From Halichondria panicea (Eukaryota; Porifera; Demospongiae; Suberitida; Halichondriidae): a DNA stretch of 64,000 bases. The stretch is from NCBI RefSeq assembly GCF_963675165.1, contig NC_087377.1:3840899-3904898 (forward strand), in the 5' to 3' direction. How positions within the stretch are numbered: the first letter of the stretch is position 1; each line of letters begins with the position of its first letter. Both the position numbers and the translations under genes were made by a program. Positions 22,505 to 35,464 of the stretch are shown here, piece after piece. Below the pieces are notes generated by a model, which ran no database searches, was not told where the DNA came from, and was given only the letters and a program-made list of their open reading frames with translations.

Positions 22505-25500
22505 GTATGTGCATTCTATAAGTACATGCAATGCATTTGTTTTCGGTTTCAGAGAATTGTGCTTGTGATACTTCGCATTATAATTATATACCTATATAGT
22601 GTCATATTCGTATATAATGCATGTGAGGTACATGCATGACTACTTGTTGATATAGTGCTAGTGAAACAGTGGTAGTCTTTAGTCTTTAGTTGCTTCTAAG
22701 GTCACGGTATTGCAATGCAAGTTTTTTTGTGCTTTGTTCTCGATATAATAAGTAGTTCTGATGTTAACTGTCACCCACAAAGGGGCAATTAATTGAAGTG
22801 ATAATGTGCTGCATGATGTTCCTCACGTATTACGCATTAGTTATACTGCCCAGCACGAGTGCAACATGCCATATATTGCATGTTGCGTGAGGGCGCCTGC
22901 AATAACTAAATTGTTGCCCAATGACGTCAAACTCTTCTGATTGGTCAAGTTTTTCTCTAATAAAAGACATTTGTTGCCTTTTGACTTCTGAGATCAAAGG
23001 AATAGCAGTGCCAATAATGGCATATTGCACTGTGGTCAGTCTGTAATATGCATGGCATTCAGAAAATTGACCTTTCAGTGAAGTCTCCCACCTAAACTGT
23101 CAAATCATTGCTTTTATAGTGCACACTGAATGAGACACTTATGGTTCCTGTGGTATACCAGACAGCATATAAAATTATGCATGGTTTCGATGCAGTTACT
23201 ATTTACAGAACAAAAACGACCAAATGTCTTTGTATCTACGCTATGATTCTATGCAGATTTCTATATGCAGAAAATGGTTTCCAAGGCAGTTATTACATGG
23301 CAATTCGTGCCACAAGCTGTTTATTGGCCCAGTAGTAGACTGTGGTCAAGCACCTTTAGCCATGTAAGAACTATTACGTGTTTTGAGTAAATTTTAGTGG
23401 ATTCATGAATTCCATAGTAAATTCTTAGGTTTTGTTCCCACAACTAATTAATGAGTATTGGGTGGGAGGGTGGCGTATAAGTCCCAAAAGTAGCTACTGT
23501 ATTTACACACAGTGCAAGTGCATATAATCCCAGTGCATTATGCAGTGCAATATATGGTTGCTATGGTAGTGATACAACATGCTATATACTTGCTTCGATC
23601 TGCCCACTCACTAGGCAACAAATGCAGTTAGCATAGTAGCCTTAGCCTGTTGTATATAATTATAGGTCAAAAAAGATACAACACTTGAAAAAGGGCAAAT
23701 TTAGACAATGTTCATGGACCAACTAATGTTTATATAGGGACCAACTATATAATTGCCCTCAGGTTATATCTATACGTTGTTCCCATTATGTGGTCAATAA
23801 TGTGTCTAATTACTGTGGAGGTGAAACACTTCCAAGAAATGTGTACAATTAACCTATAATAGGTTCAACAGTATATGGTACATGTCAAGGCCGTAGCAAG
23901 CGGTCAGGCTGGTCAGGTTTTGGCCTGATCACTTTTTATAGCCGAATGGTCGTCATTTGAAGACCTTTTTTATGTAAATTGCACCGCTGTATGCGAAAGT
24001 TCTAAGACAAAAAAACTGGTTGATCTTTAAGTGTAAGTTGGCCTGCATGCATGACCGAATTAAACTTGTTTACTACTCCCTGCATGTCATGTAGTAATTG
24101 ATATCTCTATTTTCTACAGATTCCAATGCTCCTACAACACGAGGCAATGAATTTGCTCTTGCATTTATTGCTTTTGAAGGAGCTGAAATTACGCTACATA
24201 TTATGACCCAACAAAATGTGTCTAATTTCACTATTGAAACAAAGTTTTCTGGCCTACTTGGATTCAACGAGACATCACCTGATAGTGGATTGTACTCTCG
24301 TACTGGCACAGCTCGGAGGGGAGAGTTTACTGTCATTCAATTGCAAGCTATTGATGGACTGCCAGGCCTATCAGTAGAGAGTGACGGTAATAATACTGCA
24401 AGTGATAGACAAAAGGGACTGATCTTAACTGCAGATAATCCAAAGCATGAGCTCACAGTATATGCTCTAATCAGCAGTGATGGTATTAGCAGACATTTTG
24501 GTTTCTCCACTGATACCTTCATGGCTATTAACTGTGTTAATTTTCCAACGGCGAGAAATTATCAGTATTTTATATTCTCATTATATATTAATGGTGGTGG
24601 TGGTGGTAGTAGCCAGTTTCTCATGACACCCTGTCAAGATAATACAACTATTCGTGTTAGACCATCTCAACCATACACTCATCCCTCCTGGGTAAATTCA
24701 AGCGTGCAGCGTACAACTCCGGGTACCTTGTCTGAGGAAGAAGCAATCTATGAACGACGTTTCGATCGCTTTGATACTCTCTTGTTTAGCAATGATGGTG
24801 ATTTAACCGGGACCATAATTACATCTGACAAGCCATTGTCTGTTTTCAGTGGCTACAGCGACTTTTCGTTTTTTCTCGTGGAGCAAATTCCACCACACCC
24901 AACATACGGCAATTTATTCTTTCTCTCAGCAATTAACTCATTGTTACTTCGAATAGGCTCTGTCAGTGATGAAGTCTCTATACAAGTCAACTGCCCATGT
25001 GAGCTAGGTGACTCTGTGAGTAATAATAGATTGCCCCTTTCAGGTTCTGGGAGATTTTTCACTGCTGTCATAAACCGAGGTCAATATATCGAATGTTCTT
25101 GTTTGTACTTAGGAGACACAATATTTTGCAGCGTCCAGTCGTCACGTTCGGTTACAGTTATGAATTACCAACTGGAAAGAATATTCTCGATGGTATATAT
25201 ACCACCTGTTGATTCTTATCTGACTCGGTACAGTCTCACAAGTCTGAGTAATATTCCTGTGTCCTTGAGCTACACTCTCCAGGATCTAGATCTAAACTCT
25301 CCAGGATTACTTGTCAATGGAAATGTATTCCGACAGTCTGATGGTGTCACTACCATCGATTGTAGGTCAGACTGTTTTGAGTCATTAGTTTGTGGGCGGG
25401 GAGCTACTGGAGTAGTCTTAGGCAAAGGAACCTTTGATATACAATTTTCTGGTGATGTACCATTCTGGGGGTTTGCATACGGTTTTGATTATTATACTAC

Positions 25501-28500
25501 TAGAGGATTTATTAACCCTCTCCCATTTGAGATGAGACCAATAGGATGTAAGTTCAATACTATAAATGTCTATTGTAATTTACTTCACTTCTTTCCTCCA
25601 GTGGCCTGGATTGAAGCTCAAGACATTGTTGTTGTGGAAACAGTGGGTCGAGTGGATATGGAGTTCATGATAACAAGAGGTGATCGTTCGGTAATAACAA
25701 GAGCTTTTGTTGTCACTAAAAGTTTGTCTGCAACAGAAGGTGAGATGAGTGTCTATATGTATAATTATACAAACTTATTATGCCTCGAGGCGTAGCCGCA
25801 CGAGGGATACGGTAAAGCTGATTATGTGTGTCTGTGTGTCTGTGTGTCTGTTCCAGCTGTAACTGCTCAACGGTTGCAATGCGACGAAAACTAAAATAGG
25901 CTTCTAGCCACGTTCTCTTGGATTTTGATTTGTGGATTAGCAAACTAAAGCTTCTTTCTCGAGTTATGGCTAGTTTGACTCACATTGAAGGCTGTTGCAG
26001 TCTTTTCAGAATCTTTCATCCATTTGCACAAACTTTCTATTCAACATAGTTATGGGTACACACCCTTTATTAACTAGGGATACACTGGAGTGCAAACCTT
26101 GCTACGTATGCTTGTCTATGGCCATGATCTGGACCTAATAATTGTCAGATAAGAAAGCTAGGTGTATGTGCATTCAATCTGGTAAAGACGTCATAATGGT
26201 CGACACACAAGAAAGCTAGATTTAAGTTCGACCGTCCAGGGTCCGGTTTAGCCACTCTTGGCTGTTGCTGAGGTCTAAGACTGTGAGCCGACGTCCCTCA
26301 GCATCTACCAAGACTCTACGCCAAGTATCGAAGCCTACATGTTCACCAGAAGTCCATCAGGTAGAGGTCCTTTTGCCTCGACGTCAACCACCACCACCGC
26401 CACAGAAAATCTTGATAAGACCCGAACATAACCTCGCTTCGCTCGGAATCATTTCTCTGGATGTAATACACATGCGCGCTCATCCCACATGTTAGAATCA
26501 TGATCCAGTGGCAACTTACTTCTTTTTTTTGAGGTCCTGGTATACATGTACCGGTAAGCCACATATAGAATAGATAACAATAGATGAATGTACACAAGTC
26601 TGGTAACAATAGATACATATGCATGCATGTACACAAGTCTTTTTTCTGCCTGTTTAGATATACTACTGTCTGTGCTATACTGCTGTCTGCATGTGCTTCT
26701 ATGCCTTTGACAAAGGTTTGCTCCCACTGTTTGGCTACAGGCCATTTAAATAACATGCAATTGCTTCAGTATCGTTGAAGATTATTCACCAAGCCATCAG
26801 ATAGGCTTCTGCCATTCAGCTCCTCTCTTCAATTCTGTCAATAATTGCAACTGATCAATCACTGCTTTAAAATGACAATGTGTTCACTCTGTTTCTTTAG
26901 TCTCCATAATTATTATTTTTGTTAGTGCCTAAACACATAAATTATTATTTACTTGCAGGAGAGGACTACAAGTCAACTGATTTGCTCCGAGGTACAGACA
27001 ACAGTGCTATCTTAGAATGGAGACCTGGTAATTCAGTTCCAAATGTTCGATTTATCGTACCTATAATTGATGATGACATTCCGGAACCAGTTGAAGTATT
27101 AGAAATTGTAGTTGAATGTGAAGATAATGGAAACTGCTATCTACCACGACGATCTTACACCATCACCATTATAGACGATCAAGGTACAGACAGCTGTCAC
27201 GCTTATAGTAGGTATAGTGTGCCTACAATCAATAGCATGTAATATCGTTTAGCGGCAAACCATGCATTACCGGAATGGGCTAAGTTAGCAGAAAATTTGA
27301 CACTTTGTGATCTAGTTTTTGCAATCAGGTAAGGATCATGCATGATGTCATACATGTACTGGTATTATTTTTGCAAGGCCACGCATTAGAACTATATCTT
27401 CCTATAGTTTGCAAGTATTACGTTTTATGCTCATAAAACAACATTGTATACGTATAGTAAGTAATCAAATTTGGTCAGTTATGCATATCCGTTTCCTAGG
27501 CAACTGTAGGGAAGTATATATAAGGTAACACCCGGGCCCGAACTTCTAATATTAAAACTAAGACATATTTCGTCATTATTGTAGCTTTTTGCTCTGACCT
27601 GCGTGAAATTGGAAGTGGTACCTTGGAATACAATATGGAAGAAGATGTGTTTAATGGCACTAGACCGAATGGAACTGCTGCAACGTACACTTGTGATGAT
27701 GGATTCAGACTGGATGGAAATGCCACTAGGACATGTGACACTGGAAATTGGACAGGCACGGTACCTGTGTGCATAGAAAGTAAGTCATGCATGAGTATAG
27801 TACATGTTTGTATGTATGTATGGTACTGTTTAGCGTTCAGAATAGCGTATTACTAGAATATTTTGCGGGTAAAAACCTTTGCGAATGAGCCAAATTAGCA
27901 AAAAATTTGACCCTTTGCGATCTAACTATTGCATTCTGGTAAGAATCGTGTGTATTTACTAGTAGGTTTTGCGGATTTTATTGATGCGAATGGATCAACC
28001 CTCGCAAAATTCTGATACTTGCAAAACATTCTAGTAATACGGTATCAGGTACAAACATTATTGGGTATATATATAGCTTAGCCTCGATTCCAGGCCGATT
28101 AAAATACAGCCTGGTACCTATTACATGGTGTTAGTGCGCATGCGTTAGTTTATTTCCAGAATCTGGGGAATCCCCTTTTTTCTTTTTCTCATCTATATTC
28201 TATCAGCTTAGCGCATTGTTCCAGAAGGCTTTCACACTAGTCTGAAGCCAGAAGAAGCTCAGATCTACCTCTATGACGGTTGTATGGTCAGGATGTCTTA
28301 CCTTGGATCTGTACAGGCTATGGGAAGTGTGCATGGTGCCTCAAACTGCTACTTGCGAAGACAACCAGGCCGCACTATCATCAGGGAAGTGGACCTGGTA
28401 TCGACTGCTTGCACATGCACTAACAATCCGCCGGTATATATCTGGCGGCTACGGATTAAAACGTTTTATGGTCAAAAACAATGACGTCAGAGTCACAGCG

Positions 28501-31500
28501 AACGGAAGTTGATTGAAGGAAGTATAGAAAGTTTGATTAAAGGTTTCTAACCTATCTGATAGCATTCTTATAGCTACCATTGCTTGTCCATACAGGCTAT
28601 TGCCATGCACACAGCCACACAGCTTTCACAGCCTGCAACAGTGTGGATGACTCCAGCCATCCACACTGTTGCAGGCTGTGAAAGCTGTGTGGCAATAGCC
28701 TGTATGGACAAGCCACGCCCATTTACTACTACCGTTACTTAACGTAACAATCAGAAAGAAAATAGCTGTGCAACAAACATACAGCTCTGCTAGCTATAGC
28801 TCTGTGTACGACTTTAATATGACATTCTATTATAGTATTTATTCAGGATGCAGTATATAGCTAGCTATAATGGGAAATTTTACGGGAATATACATGTATA
28901 CAATAATTTTGCGCATGCGCAAGCAGTCAGTAGCAGGCCGCCTTCTTTTCTCTGTTGAAGGCCTGCAAACTAGGCTAATACTGTGTGTGCACAAATTGCT
29001 ATTCTGTTGACATAGTGTGATAATCATTTCCGAACAACCCTGATTATAATGTAATGCATTATTGCAGTCTTTTGCTCTCACCTGCTTCAAATTGACAACG
29101 GTACACTAAGTTTCAATGGCTTTCCCATGAATGGCACTAAACCGAATGGAACTGTTGCAACGTACACTTGTGATGATGGATTCAACCTGTCAGGAGATGC
29201 CACTAGGATATGCTTCGATGGATATTGGACGGGTACCGAACCTGTGTGCACAACAAGTAAGCCCTGGGTATATAAATGTATGCGTGTGTATGGTATACAG
29301 TGTAGTAGACTTTTTGAGTCTTCCCTTTCCCCTTACCAATTATATAACTACAGTACTGCATGGTGATAATTTGCTGTCCTTATGTGCACATAATTATTAA
29401 AAAGAGTGCCGTATAGAAAATGTAGAACACTGCTTAATTTACCCGTCTCTTTTTCAGAGGATCCTATATACTCTACAGAATTCTGTTGACATAGTATTTA
29501 CCTGATCATTTCCCTCTGTGCATGTTTAGACCCAACAATGTCGACTATCCAGCCAACCAATCAAGGAGGAGGTGTGTCTGACCCAGTGATTATCAGCATC
29601 GTTGTTGTTGTGGTTGTGGCTGCTCTTGCTATACTGGCAATAATTTGCTGTCTCTGTTTTTTAAGGTTGAGACGAAACAAACAAAAGATACTAAGAATGT
29701 CTACTATAAGGTGAGGCCTTTATGATGGCGAGCTATATACAGTACTATAATAGGTAAAAGATGTGCCCCAGCAGTGTTTGCAGTATTTGAAACTATAGCT
29801 AGCTACCAAGACAATCTTGTTGTGTATTGTTGATTGGATTTAATCTCTCTCATTATAGAATGAGGAGGCTGTCTGATCGAAGTAGTACTCTTAAGGGTAT
29901 GTATCAGTATGTACTGTAACAGGAGCAGATGAGGGGATGGAGCGTCTTACTATAAATTATTATGCATAGTATTGCGGATCCACTATCATCTGCCACACTC
30001 CTTATAATGTGCTATGTGCTGTACATGTGTGATTTAATATCATGAGCAGCACTTAGCAATTTGTATATGGCATGATTTGTATACATATAGGTAGACGATA
30101 CAGAATCCGCGTAGTAAGACACTCCATCTGCTTCTGTATAATAAATTATGCTCAATCTGCATGCAGATTATCAAATGCGAGAAATCGTAAAGTATGTTCC
30201 AGAATCAATGAGAATTCCCAGCTCTAATCTGAAACTGCAAGATGCAGTCGGTCAAGGTAACTATTTGTAGATTAAAAAAATTGGTTCTCTTGATCGAACT
30301 TATTCCAGGAGCCTTTGGGATTGTATACAAAGGACTACTAATGGACTGGAACAACGTTGCCATAAGGGGTGTGGCTTTGAAGACTCTGAAAGGTATAATT
30401 ATATAGCTGATCTATTTATGCATGCGTCTGTCAAAAAAAGATTTGAGACTTCCAGAAAATATTTTTGTTCTTTCTTTATTTCTTATTTCTTGCTTAAAAT
30501 TAATAGTTGTCAGTTTGCTGTAGTATTACACACTAGTTGATACATGGGAACTATACATGGGAAAGGTTCCTCAGAGGATATACCGTGTAGCAGTTATATA
30601 ATTATTTCAAGGGTATAAAATTTCACGGAATGACCGTTAGAAAAGATTTGCAGATTTAATTTTTGCAGCATGCGATATTAAATTCGTGGGTATAATTGTT
30701 TGCGGTATATTCTAAATCAGCGAAAACCGCGAACATTTACAGCCTCGAAATATAACTGCTATATACAGTACCAAGGGTGTATGAAGAGAAGAGGGCATGC
30801 AGCTACAATCTATCGTATTATAAATGGGCGGGGGGTTATGTTAAAGAATGTATTGCAGTGCACTTTATACTCTGACTAGCCTTTATTCCCTAGTGGGCGG
30901 TTGGCTAAATCATGGCTAAATATAGCATATCCTGCTGACTCATCAATAATACGACACATACACAGTATACATTGTTAGTTGCATGCCCTCTTCTCTTCAT
31001 ACGCCCTTGACAGTACTATATGTAGCATAGTATACTGATAACTTACTTCCCATGTCTAGTGATTGAATTGTAGCCAGGGCAGGGTTTACCCATGAGCACC
31101 ATAGTATCAAATGAGTTAAACACTATTTTGTCGGTGTTTATGTGACTTAGAATCTTTCAAGCACTTGTATATAGTGTCCTCACTATACACTCGGGATACT
31201 AAAGCAGTGCCTTTGGGCTTCTAAATTAGACACTTTCAAACAGTGTCTATACCCCCTCCACCTCCCTCCAGGTTTGTTTACTCAGAGTGACGTACAGAGC
31301 ATGGTGAGTGAGATCACTAAGATGCAAGAGTTCCACCACCCTCACGTCATGCCCCTGATTGGGGTGTGTCTCGACGCTGGACCCGGTGTTTCCATGGTGA
31401 TGCCGTATATGGCCAACGGGAGTCTACTAGACTACTTGAAGAAAGAAAGATCTGCGCTAGAATTGGCAGAGGGAGAGGATTCTGAGAAGGTATTTTGAAC

Positions 31501-33794
31501 TCTATATCACATCATAATTATTTTGACTGTACTGTGAAGCCTAGCTGTCTCCTGTCTATTATGGCTACAGCATACAGTGAAACATGTCTATTGTGCATGG
31601 TAATTCTGTACAGTTTGTTGTGATCACCCTATGTTACTGTAAGCAGGATATAATTATAATACAGCCCTATAGGCCCCAAAATCTCAATAATAGCATGACT
31701 GTGTTTGGACATGTTTGGACGTTAGAATGGAAACCACTCTCTTCACTACGCTCTGGGGACTGGCAAGCTGCCGTGTTGAGAGTTGCCCCGTTGTAGAACA
31801 AACCACAAAATGCGTAATGTGTGGGTAATAGTGCTTCAGCCTCAAGAACAGATGATGTACTTATACTCAAGGATAATGTTTTGTGCAGCAGTGCACAGTG
31901 ACGTTTGCATTCTTGTGGGAGCGTACGTGGCATTCTTCACACACTAGGACAACTCTCAACACGGCAGCTTGCCCGTCCCCAGATCGCATGTGAAGGGAGT
32001 GGTTTCCAGTCTATTTGGACGTGTGTTAGCTGACCACCTCTTTTTACAGCATGTTAGTCTATCAAAGATGACAGCTATATATAGATAATTATGCTGGGAT
32101 ACACCTTTTGTGTTTCTACTGAAAATTGTGATTGGGGTGTGTCTTCTTTGAGCATCGATAACTTGAGTTTGGAATGTCCAATTATACAAAAGCATTTTAC
32201 AGCTTTTAAAAGTCCTAGGGTGTGTTTAAATTATCGGTTGCTTTTTCGTATCCAAATCTTTTGTTTTCGGTTCTTGCTACAAATTGTAGGTGTTAGCTGT
32301 GAGGAAGCTGCTGTTGAAAATTTGTCATCAGATAGCTCTTGGAATGGCGTATCTTGCTCAGCACAAGTTTGTCCATCGAGACCTGGCTGCCAGGAACTGC
32401 ATGTGAGGCACTGAATTGATTTGAATTGATTGCTGCATGCACGAGTGCACACAGTAACGTGAAGCATAATGTTTTCAGGTCAGCAAATGTTCATGAAATA
32501 TTAATTCTCGTAGGTTGGATTCAAATGGCGACGTCAAAGTTGGTGATTTTGGTCTGGCCGAGGACACGTATGCGCAAGGATACTTTAGACAGAGTGAAGC
32601 TGAGGGAGTCAAACTGCCGTACAAATGGATGGCAATGGAGAGTCTAAATGATGCTATCTTCAACGAGAAGACAGATGTAGTATGTTAATTACTATAACAA
32701 TCAGTGCATGTGTAATGCGTGCACTATACTCCAGTTAGGTATGAATTGATGGTCATGCATATTTCAGCTTTGTTCTCTCGAAGCTTGATGTGTTATTTTA
32801 CGACTATAATTATATAGAGCCATGTGAAATTTGTTAATGCAGTGGTCGTATGGTGTGACTGTATGGGAGGTCTTCAGTAGTGGCCGGACCCCCTACCCTG
32901 GAGTGGACCCAATGTCCCTAGTGGCTCTACTCAGAGACGGCAAGAGATTGGAACCTCCCCAGAATATTGCCTGCTCTACAGAGATGTTAGTGTATACACA
33001 TTGAGTAACGAGTGCATGCATGAGACGATTCTGTATGAAAACATGTCACTTCACAACTTTTAGCATTTATATAGTTGACTACAGGGTCTCGCTGATGACT
33101 AGCTGTTGGTACGAGGATTCTGAAGAGAGGCCATCCTTCGATGAGCTAGCAACCGAGTTGGAGAAAGTTCTGAGCATCATGGTGGGCTACGTGGAACTGA
33201 ACATGGAGCTAGTCGCCATCACTGAGGATGAACATGGTAAGCACAGTGATATAGTTCACTCTGAGTTAGGAGACACTGTTTTGTAGTTTAAAACGCATTT
33301 TGGAATCATTATGTTTAAAAAAAAATTCAAGCAGAAACTGTTTGTGCGTTAGTATACATGCATGCAGTACAGCTAATGGAGTGTCTGCTGATTGAGAGTA
33401 TAAATTATTAGCATGTATAATTATGATTGTGGTTTTAGTAGTGATATTTTGACAGTTGAGAGTGAATGTGCTCTATTCTGCAGAGGTTGATCACGTTCTC
33501 TTGCTTAAAGAGCAGACGAAACTTGCCGAGACCGCTACTGAAGAGGTTGCCATAGAAACAAACACTGCATACGGGTTAAAAACCGAAGACCAGTTACAAG
33601 CTAAACAAGTTCCCACGGAGACCAATCTCGCTTATGGGATAAGACGTGAACAAGAGTTACAGAAAAATCCAGCCGAACAAGTTACTGACTCAGCTCACCA
33701 TTTAAACAGTGACCCACAACTTCCAGAGCACGACCCTGAAGGTTACAGTGACTATCGAGACACCACTGGATATGCTAAAATACTGCACAGATGA
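22321..33794 (+). CDS. Gene B: receptor tyrosine kinase, complete (about 1284 aa)
   Basis: Complete paralogue of gene A. Exons: 22321-22504, 24120-25547, 25602-25739, 26959-27183, 27585-27779, 29068-29256, 29530-29710, 29859-29896, 30167-30256, 30309-30392, 31272-31489, 32290-32402, 32514-32679, 32843-32985, 33085-33236, 33484-33794. Summed length is 3855 nt with all phases matching. The start [16 protein letters not shown] is a signal peptide; the rest of exon 1 is a short propeptide ending in the furin-like RRRRQ. Then come an IgGFc-type domain, Calx-beta, two CCPs, a membrane helix almost identical to A, the kinase, and a tail with two N-x-A-Y repeats. The stop TGA at 33792 aligns with a sense codon in A and cuts the tail short. 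The start is fixed because genes C and D share the same ATG context (AGCTGTG-ATG-TACAAG). Confidence 0.92.
22845..23108. repeat. Dispersed repeat with adjoining inverted segment (gene B intron 1)
   Basis: 22845-22965 matches the repeat at 3073-3200. 22976-23108 is the reverse complement of 2936-3066 in gene A (CAGTTTAGGTGGGA... / ...AAAAGGCAACAA), showing a local inversion between paralogous introns. Confidence 0.7.
24120..25547 (+). CDS. Gene B exon 2: IgGFc-binding-type N-terminal domain
   Basis: A 1428-nt exon, phase 1-1, with the same [18 protein letters not shown] core and [12 protein letters not shown] motif as gene A. Compared with A it has small indels at the poly-Gly run (GGGGGSS), after CPC, and near the end ([12 protein letters not shown]). 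The downstream intron is only 54 bp and has no stop in frame, so the exon can be read through into the Calx-beta exon; the paralogues show that it is an intron. Confidence 0.85.
25602..29256 (+). CDS. Gene B exons: Calx-beta (two exons) and two CCP domains
   Basis: 25602-25739 and 26959-27183 form the Calx-beta domain ([15 protein letters not shown], then YTITIIDDQ). 27585-27779 and 29068-29256 are CCP modules with C-YTC-TC-PVC spacing. CCP1 lacks the near-repeat insert found in gene A. The last CCP is nearly identical to that of A, including the unusual [15 protein letters not shown]. Confidence 0.85.
27847..28040. repeat. Inverted-repeat element (GTATTACTAGAAT termini)
   Basis: GTATTACTAGAAT at the left pairs with ATTCTAGTAATAC at the right, with inner GCGGGTAAAAACC / GCGATCTAACTATTGCA segments. 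A related copy in reverse orientation is at 39095-39255 in gene C; partial relatives at 5600-5720 and 27245-27370. Confidence 0.7.
28583..28712. repeat. Near-perfect hairpin, about 130 bp (gene B CCP intron)
   Basis: CTTGTCCATACAGGCTATTG and TTTCACAGCCTGCAACAG pair with their exact complements downstream; the left arm has one 11-12 nt bulge. The loop is only about 6 nt. Part of the arm is single-copy in gene A near 9080-9115. Confidence 0.75.
29530..33794 (+). CDS. Gene B exons: membrane helix, kinase domain, tail
   Basis: The membrane exon 29530-29710 and all kinase exons match gene A exon for exon with the same phases. GxGx[19 protein letters not shown] and [12 protein letters not shown] are present. 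Juxtamembrane exon 29859-29896 has one extra serine codon relative to A. The tail exon 33484-33794 carries TNTAYGL and TNLAYGI, a tyrosine-rich [13 protein letters not shown] segment, and stops at TGA 33792-33794. Confidence 0.9.
30772..31009. mobile_element. MITE (CAAGGGYGTAT termini), 238 bp
   Basis: Inverted ends CAAGGGTGTATGAAGAGAAG, exact 7-bp direct repeats ACAGTAC (30765-30771, 31010-31016). It shares termini with the 2.2-kb element at 44577-46798, so it is probably its deletion derivative. Confidence 0.85.
31722..32013. mobile_element. MITE (TTAGAATGGAAACC termini), 292 bp
   Basis: Inverted ends TAGAATGGAAACCACTCTC / complement, 8-bp direct repeats TTTGGACG (31714-31721, 32014-32021). 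The same intron position in genes A, C and D is unoccupied. An 8-bp duplication fits hAT. Confidence 0.83.
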
Positions 33795-35171
33795 TCTTCG
33801 TATGAAACTTTTGTTTAATAGTTAGTATCTGTAGGAAGAAATTTTATGTACTTTAATAATGACTCTGTATATAAATTTATTAGCGAAACTTTGCAAAAGC
33901 AGCCGACCCTTTTACTGCATGCATGCATGCGCTCTTGGCCTATACCTTGTGGGCTATACATGGTGTATTATCATTATGCACCATGTATGATGGAGTATAA
34001 TTATAATAATATTTACGTTTTTGTGCATGTAACCTGTTAGATTAGGCCCTAATAACTTATTCTCATTATAATTATTCTTCTTGAAAAATGTGCTATTAAA
34101 AGATTACCCAAAAATAAGAAACGTAGACATAAACCAGCACACAACTGACACAAGACACATGATTCTCAGTGTTATGTTGCTGACTTGAACTGATCTGTAA
34201 TATCCACATTTGCCATGAGAACCTCTCTATAGTATGCAAAACTTAATGTAATGATCTTTACCAAAAATGAACACTGTGTTGCTAAGATGGTTATTCCCAG
34301 CATAATTTATCAGGGCTTTTTAGATCCAGTGAATGATTTTGAATTGGAATGGTTGGGGCCACGGCCACCGTTCATTACTCTCATCTTGCAGTGCATGGCC
34401 TTGTGGTTTAATCTCCTGTATAGTAGATCTATAGACATTTTAGTGCTCGTTCACTGACTGATACAGCTTAATTAGCCTTACGTCTATTTTGGATATGTCT
34501 ATACCACACAGAGTGAGTGGGATGATTTTGTGTGTATAATATACTGTATGCTGTGCTGTATTGCATTGTATATCCATTGCTATAGCTTATTCTAGTTCTC
34601 ATTTGGGATTAGGGTGTTTCTCCCTTATACACTGATGTGATTGTTCTGGGGCGTTACTGTAGTCTACATGCAGTTATTGGCAAGAGCGTGAACAAACAAT
34701 ATAGTTAATTGGCATCAAGATGAGGTGAACTATTGGTAAAAGTTACTCGGCGCATCTCCGACTATCAGATTGTTTGCAGAGTCCGCAGTAGAGCTAGCTT
34801 ACTCAGTTAGGTGCACTATAATCTAGTTTTAAAGTTGAATAATGCTTGAACTTGCATGTATACCTATAGCTTGTGTACATTGTTCTTATGAATGTCAATA
34901 GATACTTGAATTGTGTCACAAGATTTGTATGTCTAGCATGTAGACTCTATATAATGAATTATTATAGCTTCCACAATAATTAAGGGATAGTCATTTGGGG
35001 TAAGAAGCCATTAAGATCAAAGAGGTCACTTGAAGTTCCTAGAAATGATGAAGTTCACCAAAACAACATCAGTATTAGGCAAGCTATATAGATTCTATAT
35101 CATCTGATGTAGTACAAACTTACTATAGGCAGTGAGGAGTTGACAATCTATATTATAGTTATATAGCTGTG
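33795..35171. other. Intergenic B-C: 3' flank shared with other copies
   Basis: No gene seen. 33875-33915 matches 39690-39725 behind gene C (TTAGCGAAA...GCAGCCGA). 34436-34680 matches 15190-15420 behind gene A (GCTCGTTCACTGA, ACCACACAGAGTG, TTCTGGGGCGTTACTGTAGT). These are traces of the duplicated unit, probably including the 3' UTR. Confidence 0.55.
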
Positions 35172-35464
35172 ATGTACAAGCTTATTGCATGTGTTGTGAT
35201 TCTGTCTGCACTGTCACAAGAGTCAGTACAAGATGGCAACTGTCCTGACTGTCCTGACTGTCCAGTCTGTGGAGCACCCACTGCTGAGGCTTCAATTACA
35301 AGCACCTTTGCCGGCAGCAGTAAAACAGCAACATCCTTGAGCAGCTGTAGCAGTCTACACAGACACACAGACATGCAGACAGACACACAAACACGCTATA
35401 TACCGACTACCTCATTAGCGATTCCATTGTAAATAACACTGTAATGAAACTGAACATTTTTGTA

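Noticed and set aside
24098-25795. One long frame covering the IgGFc exon, the 54-bp gap and the Calx-beta exon of gene B
   Set aside because: The 54 bp has canonical GT...AG ends and the same junction is an intron in A (594 bp) and D (50 bp); the start codon inside it is not the gene start.
25820-25860. TG/CT dinucleotide-rich stretches as functional microsatellites
   Set aside because: Short simple repeats common in such genomes; noted only for the gene C break point.
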